This document shows, one piece after another, positions 45,578-56,469 of a DNA stretch of 64,000 bases. How positions within the stretch are numbered: the stretch's first letter is position 1; every line of letters begins with the position of its first letter. The stretch covers positions 1,798,001 through 1,862,000 of the forward strand of contig JAVHJL010000008.1 in assembly GCA_036971715.1 (NCBI GenBank). Direction: 5' to 3'. The translations under genes were made by a program, and so were the position numbers. The notes beneath the pieces are model-generated. The model did not search any database. It was not told the origin of the DNA and was given only the letters and a program-made list of their open reading frames with translations. Source of the stretch: Arthrobotrys musiformis. Its lineage: Eukaryota; Ascomycota; Orbiliomycetes; Orbiliales; Orbiliaceae.

Positions 45578-48500
45578 ATGCGTCTACTCGCGCTCATTGC
45601 GCTGTTACTGCTGTATACAGTCAGCGGAGTGGTCGGGCAGCCTCAGATCATTAACCCTGGCGGTCAGCCCGATCCAGATACAACAACAACAACAACAACT
45701 TCTTCAGATATAACGACAACCGCAACGACTTCGGCTGAGACGACCACTGCAACATCTACAGAGATAACCACCTCGAGCTCTAGTGAAATTACTAGTTCGT
45801 CGAGTAGTGAAAGTACTAGTTCGTCGAGTAGTGAAAGTTCTACTTCAATAAGTACGAGTACCACTGATTCGAGTACTACAACTGCGGAAACTACGACGAC
45901 ACCCACTACGGAAAGTAGCAGCAGTAGCACTTCAGAATCGTCGTCCTCGTCGGAATCTTCGTCTACAAGTTCTACGACTACAACGTCCGAAGAGCCAACC
46001 ACAACCAGTGAAACTACGACCAGCGAAACTACTAGTGAAACTACTACCAGTGAAACTACTACCAGTGAGACTACTACCAGCGAGACTACGACTAGCGAAC
46101 CTACAACTAGTGAGACTTCAACTCCAACTTCAACTTCAGAGTCTACCTCTTCGACCAGTAGTGAGAGTAGCACCAGCAGCGAAAGCGAGACTTCTACTAC
46201 AGAAACGACATCTACAACTTCGTCTAGCACAACATCTACGACTGAGTCTTCGACGTCTACTACATCTGAAACTTCCAGTACCACGGAGTCAGATACAAGC
46301 ACGACTGAGTCTGAGACTTCAACAACGATTTCCTCTTCGACGACTTCCTCTCCGACGACTTCTGAGGAGAGCACCACTGCTACTACGTCAGACTCAAGTA
46401 CTACAGACGGTAGCACTACCTCGAGCTCTGAATCTACGACGTCTGAATCTACCACAACTGATTCATCGACCACAAGTGCAGAGACAACGGCGACGACATC
46501 TGATTCTACGACCACATCCAGCCCCACAACTACATCTGATACGACAACAGAATCCAGTAGCACAACGGAATCTAGTACTTCAGAGACTACCAGTAGTGAC
46601 ACGACGTCGACTAGTACATCCACTGAAACTACAACTGAAGAGACGACCACGGACTCCACGACCACTGCATCTGATACAACGACAACAGCTTCAGATTCTA
46701 CAACCACTGATTCTACTACAACTTCAGAATCGACGTCGACCACACAGGGGACAGTCACAGAATATGTCTATCCCAGTGTCGGATGCAATGTTCCCGGGGC
46801 ACGATGCCATTTCTACTCGATGGAAGTCAATCCTACTGTCTACTTCGTGACTACCATCACAGTAGATGACTCCACTACTACATCGGCTGCAAATAATACG
46901 CTTCCACCGGTTCTTGGATTCTCAACCGACAACCCAGATATTACAACTATCCAGCCCAATAACACCATTCTTAGTAACACAGGGAACATCCTACCGTCTT
47001 CTCTCGCAACAGCTTCGGATACCGATGATATAGCTCTTGTCCTCCCTACTACCTATCAATTTATCTTCGGATACAGCCTCCCTTACGAAACCCCAACTGA
47101 CTCCGACAGTACCCCAACCGATACCGACACTGGGGCAAGCCCAACGGATGGAACCGATGTCGCAACAACAAGTGCAGACATCTGCCCTGAAAACACCGTT
47201 CTCGTCACCATCCCCCCTTACAGCGACTTCACACTTTCAATCTTCAAGGGGTGCACTCAATTCCAAGCGTTCTTTAATTTCACCCGAACTCTAGCAATTA
47301 CCACAAAGACAGCGGTGGTTATCGAGACAAAGGGTAAAGAGAGCATCGATGGATTCGGCGTACCTATTCCGAAGTCCAAAGATGGGCAAAGCGGTGTTCC
47401 ACCGAATAGCAAAGCGCCGGATGGTCCAACCAAGGCACCGAATTCAGGGGGACCTAATAGGAGCCAGGGACTTGGGCCGGCGCAGACTTCTCAGGACGGG
47501 GGCAAACCGAATACGCAGAAGATTCCTAATTCTAATCCAAATCCAAATGAGCAGCCCACCAAAGGACCTACCGGCAGACCAAATGAGCAGCCCACCAAAG
47601 GACCTACCGGCGGACCAAACGAGGATAATAATACTAGAGCCCCAGATCAAGGGCCATCCCGAGGCCCCAACCGTGGGAGTGATATACCAAACCAAACAGC
47701 GCCAGACGAACCTAAGGAGCAACCGACGAGGGGGCCTCAACCTACAGCCCTCCCGAACCCGAACCCGAACCCAAATACAACAGGGTCCAATAAACCAGCA
47801 TCACGGACCTTCAATCCAAATGACTTTACGTTGTTGTTGATGCCTACCAGTTCTCGGCCCGCGCCAGGTCAAACTATCACGCCGGGACCTAATCCAACGG
47901 AAACACGCCCGCGCGATGATGGTCCAAGCATTGTACCGGTTCGAAAGGGGGTAACTGAGAGCGGAATTGTCACAACAAAGACTAGTTTTATTGGAATTAC
48001 AAGAGTACCCAAGACCACTGTCGTTAGAATGCCTGGCGGTGGCAGCTCCACTCTCACGCTTTTGACCGAGTCGACAATTCCCATTACATCCTTCACACCG
48101 AGAGTTTCTGCCGAACCAGTGGTGACTACAATAAATGGCTTCACGACCAGATTCCTCAACGTCTTGTCCGTGTCAGCGAGCCCTACCGTAGTATTTGTCA
48201 CTACTTCGATCAACGGACGCCAGAGGGTGCTCTCATCTACTTTCTTCTTGCCCATAACTGCACCAGTTCCTCAGTTCACACCATTCCTGACTACGACAGT
48301 TGGCCCCACTATTATTAACGGTCTCCCTACGTTCGGCCCCACCGTTGTCACCCTAGTCCCATTAACAAGTACCACTGTCTTTACGGATGTGGTGTCTGGA
48401 ACAACGAGACTTAGCACCACGACATTTATTCTGCCGGCAACATCGACCCTACCAAACCCTCTCATTCAAACGTTGAAGATCACAACGGTTATCGATGGGA

Positions 48501-49171
48501 AAACCACTACTGTCAACTTCCCGGTCTCTCTCTCGGCGTCTTCGACTACTAGAGTCATTACCACCAGGGAAAATGGGACCCGAAGGATATTCACTTCCAC
48601 CTTCTTTGTACCACAGGGAGTTCCGATTCTCAACCTTCCATCCGTGATTCTTAAAACAACAAGCATCGATGGCCAGGAAACTACGCTATCTGAATTTTAT
48701 ACCATCAGACCAGTTAGCGTCACTACAACAATCAATGGCAAACCGACCGTTGTACTCGTTCCATCAGTCGTTCCAATCACGACACCAAGCACTTTCTTCT
48801 CCACCTCATTCATCAGAACTTCTATCAACGGACGTGCTACAACCATCCCAGCAATCTACTTCCTCAAACCAACGACTACTACGACAGTCATCGAGGGTAG
48901 AACCAGTGTAATCCAAACAACTACTGCCGTATTGGTTTCAACGGCATCGCTTCCACAAATAACATCAACTCTAACTCCAAACAACACCTATCCTGGCAAT
49001 ACCACTTTATCGAATTCTACAATCTCGGCCGCGCCAAAGATTGTGCCAACAATGAGCGTTCCCCTCCCACCGGCTCCTTCTCAGACAGGCGCTGCATCGA
49101 GCATTGGTCTTGGCGGTTTACTCGCTTGTTTTGGAGCATTGATTTCCGCAATATTGATGAGTTTCATTTAA
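45578..49171 (+). CDS. Giant Ser/Thr-rich mucin-like GPI-anchored cell-surface protein
   Basis: Single exon, 1197 aa. The signal peptide is MRLLALIALLLLYTVSGVVG. Residues ~30-390 are almost purely Ser, Thr and Glu (TSETT-type repeats), expected to be heavily O-mannosylated and rod-like. Residues 390-600 form a less biased region with four Cys (VGCN, ARCH, DICPEN, KGCTQ) that may fold. Residues ~600-760 are Pro/Asn/Gly/Lys-rich with a duplicated PNEQPTKGPTG unit. Residues 790-1130 hold seven or more degenerate modules around a T-(S/T)-I-(N/D)-G-x-x-T core (for example TSINGRQRV, TTVIDGKTT, TTINGKPT, TSINGRAT). The C-terminus, a Ser-flanked hydrophobic segment GGLLACFGALISAILMSFI, is a GPI signal. 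Family knowledge: similar fungal proteins act as adhesins, coats or spacers. No homologue was identified by name. Inference: a surface-exposed adhesin, whose length could vary by repeat number. Confidence 0.85.
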   Translation: MRLLALIALLLLYTVSGVVGQPQIINPGGQPDPDTTTTTTTSSDITTTATTSAETTTATSTEITTSSSSEITSSSSSESTSSSSSESSTSISTSTTDSSTTTAETTTTPTTESSSSSTSESSSSSESSSTSSTTTTSEEPTTTSETTTSETTSETTTSETTTSETTTSETTTSEPTTSETSTPTSTSESTSSTSSESSTSSESETSTTETTSTTSSSTTSTTESSTSTTSETSSTTESDTSTTESETSTTISSSTTSSPTTSEESTTATTSDSSTTDGSTTSSSESTTSESTTTDSSTTSAETTATTSDSTTTSSPTTTSDTTTESSSTTESSTSETTSSDTTSTSTSTETTTEETTTDSTTTASDTTTTASDSTTTDSTTTSESTSTTQGTVTEYVYPSVGCNVPGARCHFYSMEVNPTVYFVTTITVDDSTTTSAANNTLPPVLGFSTDNPDITTIQPNNTILSNTGNILPSSLATASDTDDIALVLPTTYQFIFGYSLPYETPTDSDSTPTDTDTGASPTDGTDVATTSADICPENTVLVTIPPYSDFTLSIFKGCTQFQAFFNFTRTLAITTKTAVVIETKGKESIDGFGVPIPKSKDGQSGVPPNSKAPDGPTKAPNSGGPNRSQGLGPAQTSQDGGKPNTQKIPNSNPNPNEQPTKGPTGRPNEQPTKGPTGGPNEDNNTRAPDQGPSRGPNRGSDIPNQTAPDEPKEQPTRGPQPTALPNPNPNPNTTGSNKPASRTFNPNDFTLLLMPTSSRPAPGQTITPGPNPTETRPRDDGPSIVPVRKGVTESGIVTTKTSFIGITRVPKTTVVRMPGGGSSTLTLLTESTIPITSFTPRVSAEPVVTTINGFTTRFLNVLSVSASPTVVFVTTSINGRQRVLSSTFFLPITAPVPQFTPFLTTTVGPTIINGLPTFGPTVVTLVPLTSTTVFTDVVSGTTRLSTTTFILPATSTLPNPLIQTLKITTVIDGKTTTVNFPVSLSASSTTRVITTRENGTRRIFTSTFFVPQGVPILNLPSVILKTTSIDGQETTLSEFYTIRPVSVTTTINGKPTVVLVPSVVPITTPSTFFSTSFIRTSINGRATTIPAIYFLKPTTTTTVIEGRTSVIQTTTAVLVSTASLPQITSTLTPNNTYPGNTTLSNSTISAAPKIVPTMSVPLPPAPSQTGAASSIGLGGLLACFGALISAILMSFI
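46006..46110. repeat. Degenerate 15-bp tandem repeat (TSETT codons)
   Basis: Unit ACCAGTGAAACTACT and variants, six to seven copies in frame inside the mucin-like gene. It is the most regular part of a longer Ser/Thr-coding low-complexity tract (about 45680-46740). Confidence 0.8.
47543..47614. repeat. Two near-perfect 36-bp tandem copies
   Basis: Unit encoding PNEQPTKGPTG plus R or G. The copies are identical apart from the last codon, indicating recent duplication within the mucin-like gene. Confidence 0.9.
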
Positions 49172-50180
49172 AAGCCATTTCTCATAATGTAGCTTATGTC
49201 TCTTTTTTTTATGTTATTTTTGCATCTCATATTAGACTTCTCTTGAGTGAATCATGGAGAGCGCTATGGTAGTATTATTTTTATTTATTTATACTACTAA
49301 ATTGTCATTATGACTATATGTATTGATATCCCACTTTCTTCTATTATTTGCCGGAAGGGCCGGCGGTGAATGTATCTACTATGATATCCCAGGTTTCCAC
49401 ATTACAGATCAATCTAAAGACGAAGATTAAAACTGTGTAAGCTTGACGACCGGAATTTAGAAAAGTGAACGAAAGGTCTCGTGGAGAATGTATTCCGCCG
49501 GTTACCCTTTCATACCCAGCGGGTTCATCCGTCTCGCTCTACTCCGCCTACAAAAGTTTCAACCACAATCGCGAACTTATCCGAACGAACGGGGCGCAGC
49601 TGCCCGCAAGGCTTACGCCGCCCAGTCTTCCGTGCAATCAAACAAGGCCCGACAAACATACCGTGTACGTCAGCTTTCCAACAAATTTTCTTTCAGAGGC
49701 ATGTGTGCGGTGGGCATGTGCGGGTTAGTTTGTTAGTGGCAAACAATGTTTTTGTTCAGTGAGAGTCACCAGTTTTTTGTTCCGTCGCCGAAGATGGTTC
49801 GGTCGGGGAAAGGTGATTTTGGCAGATGACGAATGCAATGAAGAATGCAAATGAGGGTCTTGGAAGATTGTATTTATACGATCCCCGGGCCGTCGGATCC
49901 TTTTAATAGGTTTTATGTGCGTAGAAATTCATCTTCATCTATAATATCTACATCAACTTCCACTCCAGCTATAATTACCATTTTGCCTTTGAGACTTGAG
50001 CCATCGAAGCTGAGATCTATTTCCCAAGTGCTTAAGTGTTGGCCTTCGACTACGTCATTGCGATATCCAACACAACACAGACCAGAACCCACGCTTTGTT
50101 CAATACAATCGAGAACTAGCACTCGCTCTAGACCATCACCTCGATAATCCCATCGGAATAAACCCTCATCAAAAACCAAT
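49172..50180. other. Intergenic, 1.0 kb
   Basis: 3' region of the mucin-like gene, AT-rich to 49330. The overlapping plus frames at 49465-49762 are unsupported. A minus-strand open stretch at 49913-50179 (extended open, without ATG, to about 50220) has protein-like composition but no start codon. Confidence 0.45.
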
Positions 50181-50653
50181 ATGTTACTAGAGCTCTGCCT
50201 GATAGTAGGAGGCGTGATCTTCTACAAGAACAGAAAGTACGTCTATATAACCCCTTCATCCTCCGCACATATCATATACTACATTACGGGACTATGTACT
50301 AACTAACCGTCATCGACAACAGGAAGAGAAAAGCCGAAGACGCCGCCCGTCAAGAATGGTACAACTCCGGACGTCAGTCACCACAGCCAATACCGCAGGG
50401 ATACCCACCTTACAACGGGAATAACTACCAAGACCCTCCGAAGTCTCCATCGCAGAAGCCGCCTGTTGTGTACGGGAACTCACAGCAGCAGCAGGGTAGT
50501 ACGCCACAGTATGGACAACCGGTAGCGGGACCGGAGCAAGGGGACGCTCCACCGGCTTATGCTTCCTTAAGGCCGCAGAGCCAGACCTTGGGGTATGAGA
50601 GGCAGGACTTTTATAGTTCGAGGGGTGGGGATCAGAAGGGCGGCAGGTCTTGA
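50181..50653 (+). CDS. Small single-pass membrane protein with proline-rich tail
   Basis: Two exons, 50181-50236 and 50323-50653 (donor GTACGT, branch TACTAACTAACC, acceptor CGACAACAG), 128 aa. It opens with a short hydrophobic stretch (LLELCLIVGGVIFY), followed by a Lys/Arg cluster (KNRKKRK) typical of a cytosolic stop-transfer. A Gln/Pro/Tyr/Ser-rich tail with a PPAY motif (WW-domain or ubiquitin-ligase type) follows. This matches the C-terminal half of many fungal surface proteins whose ectodomain lies upstream, but a stop at 50145-50147 and absence of AG acceptors before the ATG argue that no upstream exon is joined in this frame. It may therefore be a real mini-protein or a truncated remnant of a larger sensor. 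Function unknown. Confidence 0.5.
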
Positions 50654-51926
50654 GTGATCAACGGGCTGTCTTTAGGAGAAAAGTTTGGGGTTCTTTAAAG
50701 CCTTTGCAACTATCGTTTTTGTTCACTCGTTATAATGCTTAAGATTGCTATTAGTACTTTTGGCGCATCGGTATAGTTATTCTTGTTTCGTTCTACGTTA
50801 TTTCGGGGTCTCTTTTGGTTCCACCCGGCGATAGTCCCTTCTACAATTTTTGCTCTTCTAGCTCCTATCCCCGGACCTGTCGAGGTGTGAGCTATTCTTT
50901 GGCGGTTTCAATGTCCTTTTCGGGTCTGGTTCGAGACAAGTCCTTTTCTAATAAATGAATGAAGTCGCGTCTTCAAGAATTCGATTGTATTCCTTAGATT
51001 GTTTAGTCAAAGCCTCAACCAGCCTAGACTCAAAGCCAACTAGTACCGACTTTGTAACAGATTTTCGAATCGTCTTCTATATACTAGCTGCTTCCAGTCA
51101 AGTTCATGCCGATGCCGTTCCCGTCACCGGATTGAGCATGGATCTGTTCTCGAGATTATTCGGGTCGACTTCATCACTGCATTATCCAAGTATGAGCATA
51201 TCGAAAACAAAGAGAGTTTCTTCCCGAACACAGTCGAAGATTTACCTTGAACCGCTCACTTCTTTCTCCGTTGAAGATAATCGACTCGCCAACTTAAGAC
51301 GGCCCTTCACAAGATTCAAATATTCCGAAAACAGCGGTAGGAAAGTTCCAACAATTTCAACACAAAGTGTCCACAACAGGTGCTAGAAAACGCCTCATGG
51401 CCTCGACCACGCCCCTTCTTACGAGCCTCTTTGCAGTGGCGAATGCATTTGAATAAAGTGTACCTGCATCAGGGGTAATTTGGCGGAAATGGTATACTAC
51501 AACAGGGTTCAGAAGCTTGTTTAAGCGAAGTCCGGAGGTGTTCAGATCTGCTGGTTATCACGGGTTCTAGAAAAGGCCTCGAAGGTGAAGAATATTCCAT
51601 TGCAGGGAGCTTAAAGATATCTAGATATCACTATCGTCGGGATTTTGTCTATATAAACTGGCTTGTTTCATCCACGATTCGAGATGTTGTTTCTTTCTGC
51701 ATCAGCAGCGGACTTAAAGGCCAAGGCTCTTCATTGTTCCTACCTCTCTTTTAATCGAGTAATACGAACTTCGAAAGTTCTTCACTCTCATTGAGACTTT
51801 CTACTTTCCCTTATAACTATCTTTCATTGTCCCCTTAAGGCGTTAAAACATTCCTTAGGATATACTCCGATTTTATATACGGTAAAGAATACCTTGGGGA
51901 TTCACAGAGATACCCACTGAACCAAC
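50654..51926. other. Intergenic, 1.3 kb
   Basis: The plus frame 50955-51386 (143 codons) has no domain, signal peptide or repeat and is not called. The last 200 bp, with TTATAACTA near 51811 and TTTATATACGG near 51873, are a plausible promoter for the PAN-domain gene. Confidence 0.5.
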
Positions 51927-52947
51927 ATGAAGACCCAAAATTCCATTTTATTGGCGTCTCTCGCCACTCTCTTCTTCGAAACAGCCTCTGCTATACCCGC
52001 CGCCGTAAAGGCAAAGACGACATACACCACCGTCCCAGTCACAACGACATACGTCGACAAAGTCACCACCACTGTTCCGGTAACGATCAATACCTCGATC
52101 AAATCGAAGGGCACATACACATTCACCCCCAATGTTGTTCTTACGGTTAAGAGTGTGCCTACCAAAATCAAGACGACCACATACGGTACTACAGTCAGTG
52201 CCGTGACGGTTACTTCAGTGTACTACACAAAGTAAGAACCCTGCTCACAATTTGTTCAATACTATACGTGCACGTGCTAACAATTCACATAGGGTACCCG
52301 TAACTGTAGCCGCGACGACAACCAAGAAGACTGCTACCTCCGCTGCAGCAGCGACTTGTACCGGCGTAGAAGGGTCAGCCTCAGACGCCTACTTCAACCT
52401 ACAAATCGGCGACTATTACCAAAACATCGCAGACGCCAAAAGCTGTTCTGACAAGTGCGCCCTCTTTGACGATTGCTACGCTTTCGAATACCTACCCCTC
52501 GCAAACGTAGACCCCAGCTGGCCTCAAAACTGCTGGTTGTACACCAAGCCTTTCTCCAACTATGTCACCAAAGACTCAACGGGGATGTACTTCTACGACC
52601 AATCCTGCTTCGCGACGGTGAAAGGCGTCACCACGCCTTCTTATCCAAAGAATAAAGTATGCGGTGCGCTAGGTGGCGTATCTGCCCAAAACGGGAGGAC
52701 AAAGGTCGGAGATACTTTCGCTGGGAGTATCGGTGCCTGCGCGAAATATTGTTTGGGGATTTCGAGCTGTCAGTTGTATATGTACAGTGAGATCGAGTTC
52801 CAGGATGGGAATAATTGTCATGTTTATTCTAGTGATTGGGTGGCTGGGAGTTCTTCGGCTGGAGGTTCTGTGGCGACGGTGGAGGATATGAGGAGTCAGG
52901 GTGTTTATAGGATTGTTTTTGAGAAGGATTGTGCTTCGGCTACCTAG
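51927..52947 (+). CDS. Secreted protein with PAN/Apple-like domains
   Basis: Two exons, 51927-52231 and 52293-52947 (donor GTAAGA, branch GTGCTAAC, acceptor CACATAG), 319 aa. Signal peptide (about residues 1-22, ending ETASAIP). Residues 25-125 are Thr/Val/Lys-rich, an O-glycosylated or amyloid-like stalk. The C-terminal ~190 residues contain two Cys-rich units. The first is around 'CSDKCALFDDCYAFEYLP ... NCWLY'; the second is around 'CAKYCLGISSCQLYMYSE ... NCHVYSSD'. Each has the PAN/Apple layout: C-x3-C followed by C, an aromatic strand, then NCxxY. Family knowledge: PAN domains bind carbohydrate or protein. No GPI signal is seen, so free secretion is expected. Inference: a wall- or matrix-binding secreted protein. 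A lectin-like role is possible. Confidence 0.8.
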
Positions 52948-53258
52948 ATTGGTTGGAGGGTATCCTCCTGGCTGGTTCCAGCGGATTTCTTTCTCGGTAT
53001 ACACTCGCTTCGACGCTAATTACAAAAACACACTCGCTCTCTTTGTGGTTTGTTGATTTTATTCGACGGCCGCTTTTGATTTTCGGACGGGTTTTCTTTT
53101 GGGAAAAGTTTCTAGAATCTTATATGATATTGTCGATCTTTGGCCTGTTCTATAGTATTGAAATAAACTACGTACACTGCTATATTTCCGAACTTAATCT
53201 CAAAGGAGTAATCTAAAGGGCTAGCCTAACCACAGCTAAGAACATTAAACTTCTGCCT
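52948..53258. other. Convergent intergenic region, 311 bp
   Basis: Shared 3' space between the PAN-like gene (+) and the monooxygenase gene (-). T-rich; nothing else seen. Confidence 0.5.
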
Positions 53259-55423
53259 TTATAACTTAATCATGAATCTTCCGAAATAAGCCTCCAAACT
53301 CCTGGTATCATCCACCGCGAGGGTAGCCGCGACATATCCGTCCGGCCTAACCACGACAGTACATCCTTCATCCCTATCGATCCCGAAATTCTCGTAAACT
53401 TGCCCGTGACCCTCGTGATAACTCTCATCATCCGCGTAGACTTTCCAGTAGTCCCAGCCTTTTGACTTGTCGAGCGGGTGGAAAGCCTCTGGAAGGGATT
53501 GTAGCTCGATTTCTGTTCGTTTGGCGGAATGGACGGTGAGCACCTCGATGACGGAGTCCTTGGGGCTATCTTGTGGGGTGTATAGCGAAATCACGGAGTC
53601 TTTAGATGGTAAATAGGCACCGAGTTTTTCGTAGCGGGAGTAGATTTCTGGCTTGGAGATGTCACCGGGGAAAACTATCAGTCGGAATCGTCCGTCTGAG
53701 GGTAGAAGTTTTTGAAGCTCGATTGCTAGTGCGTCGGATTGGTTTATGATTTTGTGACTGGGGAGGCGCATTCCGATCTTTAGTTTATTAGCTAGTTCAG
53801 GTCTACACCTCACGGACCCATCCTTTCCTTCGTCCTCCTTGACAACTAGGATATTTGGGCCATAGTCCACACTCAAGCCGGCGGCGAATACAGCACCTTG
53901 GTGGAAAACATTTTGGAATTCTTTCAAGTTGATACCGGTTTCGTCGGACACGTCCTTTGCCGGTCGGCCGGAGAACAGTTTTGAAAACTTCTGGTCGAAG
54001 GCTATGAGGTCTCTGGCTATCTGCTGGCGTTCTGTTGTGTATGTTTTTAAGATCTCCGGACTGGCTTGTCCGCGGGCTACCATTCCGATTTTCCAACCTA
54101 GGTTGTAGGAATCTTGTATTGAGACGTTTTGGCCTTGTCCTGCTTTGGGGCTGTGGGTGTCTAGATTATAATTTCATTAGTCGCGTTTATGACGTCTGTT
54201 TTGTATCCGACGGGACAACTTACGAACTGCGTCACCAGCGAGATATATTCTATCGTACTTCTCAAACCCGTCTGATACCCTCTGCGCAATTTGGTATGCC
54301 GTAAACCAATCGCACTGCTCATAGTCTAGTTTATAAGGCGCAATGATCTTCTGGGCGGCCTTCAGAATCTGCTCCGGCGTAACCTTAGATCGATCCACCG
54401 CGCCTCCGCCGGCACCGACTTCTTTTAGCTGAATGTAGAGTCGAACAACCCTCTTTTCTCTCGGAATAACCATCAAAGAACCCGCACTTGCGGAATGAAC
54501 CAAGCAACGAACTCTGATATCTGGGAAATCAGTGATCGGTACTACATCCAGAACGCCCCATATGATCTCTGTATGTTCTCCTTCCATTTTAAAACCGAGT
54601 TGCTTTCTGGTCCAACTATGAGCACCATCGCAGCCGACTAGATATTTCGCCCTGATGGTCTCTTCGGTTCCTTCTTTCCCCGACGACTTTCGGATCAAAT
54701 CGTCGGTGTCGTCTGCGGTGAGGTTTGAGCGGAAGAGGCCATTGGGGATATTATTGCCCTGATTTGGGGTTGCTTCTTCGTCTGTCAGGTGCTGGAGCTT
54801 GAGGGTCACTGGGTAGGCTGCTTGGTTTTTGATTTCGGACTCCTCGACTTGGAGGAGCGAGGGGACTACGGGACGTTCCACGCGGATTCTGTCGCCGGTT
54901 TCCTTGAGGTGGTCGAGGAAGAAGCGTTCCATGCGTCCTAAATTTGCACCAAATCATTAAGCATTCATTTGTGTCTTTTGTTGCTATGATGCATTCCGCA
55001 AGTGCGTAAACCCACCTTGATGCAGCACACTCTCGGTAAACCGACTAAGCCCCTTAGGTGTATCCGGGGCCCTAGCAGTGCGACGAATAACCCCATTTTC
55101 ATCGGGGTTCCAGAAACATACTTCGAGCATGTGGTTCGATTCCTTCCATACTCTATCTATTCCGAAACTATCCAGGATCTCGAGGGTGCGGCACTGGAAA
55201 CCGTCCGCCTGGCCCGCCATGATCTTCGTGGATCTTTTGTCTATAATCCTGGTGCTAATTTGGAGTTGCGATAGCCATGTTGCTAGCATGAGCCCTATGG
55301 TTCGATATTTGATTAGTTATCGGTTGATTACATATCTATTCGACATCCACTAGTTGAAAGTTTACCTGCTGGCCCAGCGCCAACGATCAGGACATCGACT
55401 TCTGAATCGATTTTGGGAGCCAT
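53259..55423 (-). CDS. FAD-dependent phenol 2-monooxygenase-like hydroxylase
   Basis: Four exons: 55423-55366, 55294-55016, 54937-54224, 54160-53259, giving 650 aa with exact phase closure. The N-terminus holds the FAD dinucleotide fold VDVLIVGAGPAGLM, split by the first intron. The second FAD motif is YLVGCDGAHSWTRKQLG (the 'DG' motif), and the third is IYLAGDAVHTHSPKAGQGQN (the 'GD' motif, spanning the third intron). The C-terminal ~200 residues resemble the thioredoxin-like dimerisation domain of phenol hydroxylases. Family knowledge: such flavoproteins use NADPH and oxygen to hydroxylate phenolic rings ortho to an existing hydroxyl, in aromatic catabolism or secondary metabolism. No signal or transmembrane segment, so cytosolic. 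Substrate cannot be read from sequence. The same-strand Zn2Cys6 regulator upstream may control it. Confidence 0.92.
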
Positions 55424-56469
55424 TTTTCTGCGTTGTGCTTAATTAAAATCCAACCAGTCGCCGCGATATCGACCTCGACAATGAAAAAATATCTATATAT
55501 AGCAAAAAAAAGATAATTTAATGATCTGTATCATGCATCATAAGAATCTGCCGCGGCTCATACTTATAGACATGCCCCCAAGATCCCGCAAACCCTCGTT
55601 GTAGTCAACGAGGTTGATAATTCACCGCAGTCCATTGGCCCAGCCGATGGATTCAATGCTTATTTCGCCTGCGTTTCGGCCCGAAACGAACTACCGACAA
55701 CATAACACAGCGCAAGAGAGTCTTAGTAAGGGTTTCTTGTTTTCCTTACCAAGTGGGGATTTTGCGGGGTGTACGTTTGCGGGGCGCCGTCGTCTTATTT
55801 GACGCAAGGTCTTGATAAGCTGCAGCTAGCTGCTTGTCTAATCAATTGGCGCCTTAGTAAGAGACTGCTTTGTGCTTGGGATGACATGGGCGATGCCAGG
55901 GTTCTTTGGAGTGAAGATGTCAGTGGCGTTTTTTTGGGGGGATTGGGATCCACATCTTTCTTTTCTTTTCGGAAAGCAGGGGGGTTGTATATTATGTTTA
56001 GAGTTTGTGAAGCTTGAGATTCCGAAGATATGCATATGGTTGATTGACTACAAAGAATACATACATGTGTGATATCATTCCTTACGATAGGATTTAGAAG
56101 TTTTTGGAAGTATTTTTTTTTTAGAAAGAAGCAAATTTTGAAAGGAAAGCTTTTAGGAAGGAGCTCAGAGGTCATAAGAAGCCGTGCATACTAGAATAAA
56201 TCGCGCCGTTTTTTTCAATGCTGAATACCCAAACTGACAGTATACTATAAACACTGTAGTAAAAACTCCTAGTAAACAGCATTATTATCGTGTAACCGTT
56301 GAGCACATCTTAGCTTCCCAAAGAAAAAAGAAAAGAGAACGCCGATAAGTACACCTTCGTAGCATAAAACAATTGAAGCACAAGAACTCATATATGAAGA
56401 ATAAACTCCGGTAACGCAGCATTAATTGAAAACAAGAATGAAAATCAGCGGAAAGGCGTGCATTTCGCT
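55424..56469. other. Intergenic, 1.0 kb
   Basis: Promoter of the monooxygenase on the left, 3' region of the transcription factor on the right. A CCGCGGCTC string occurs at 55551. Frames at 55769-56175 are compositional. No RNA gene or repeat recognised. Confidence 0.5.

Noticed and set aside
45664..46758. Minus-strand Val/Ser/Glu frame of 364 codons
   Set aside because: Antisense of the Ser/Thr repeat tract of the mucin-like gene.
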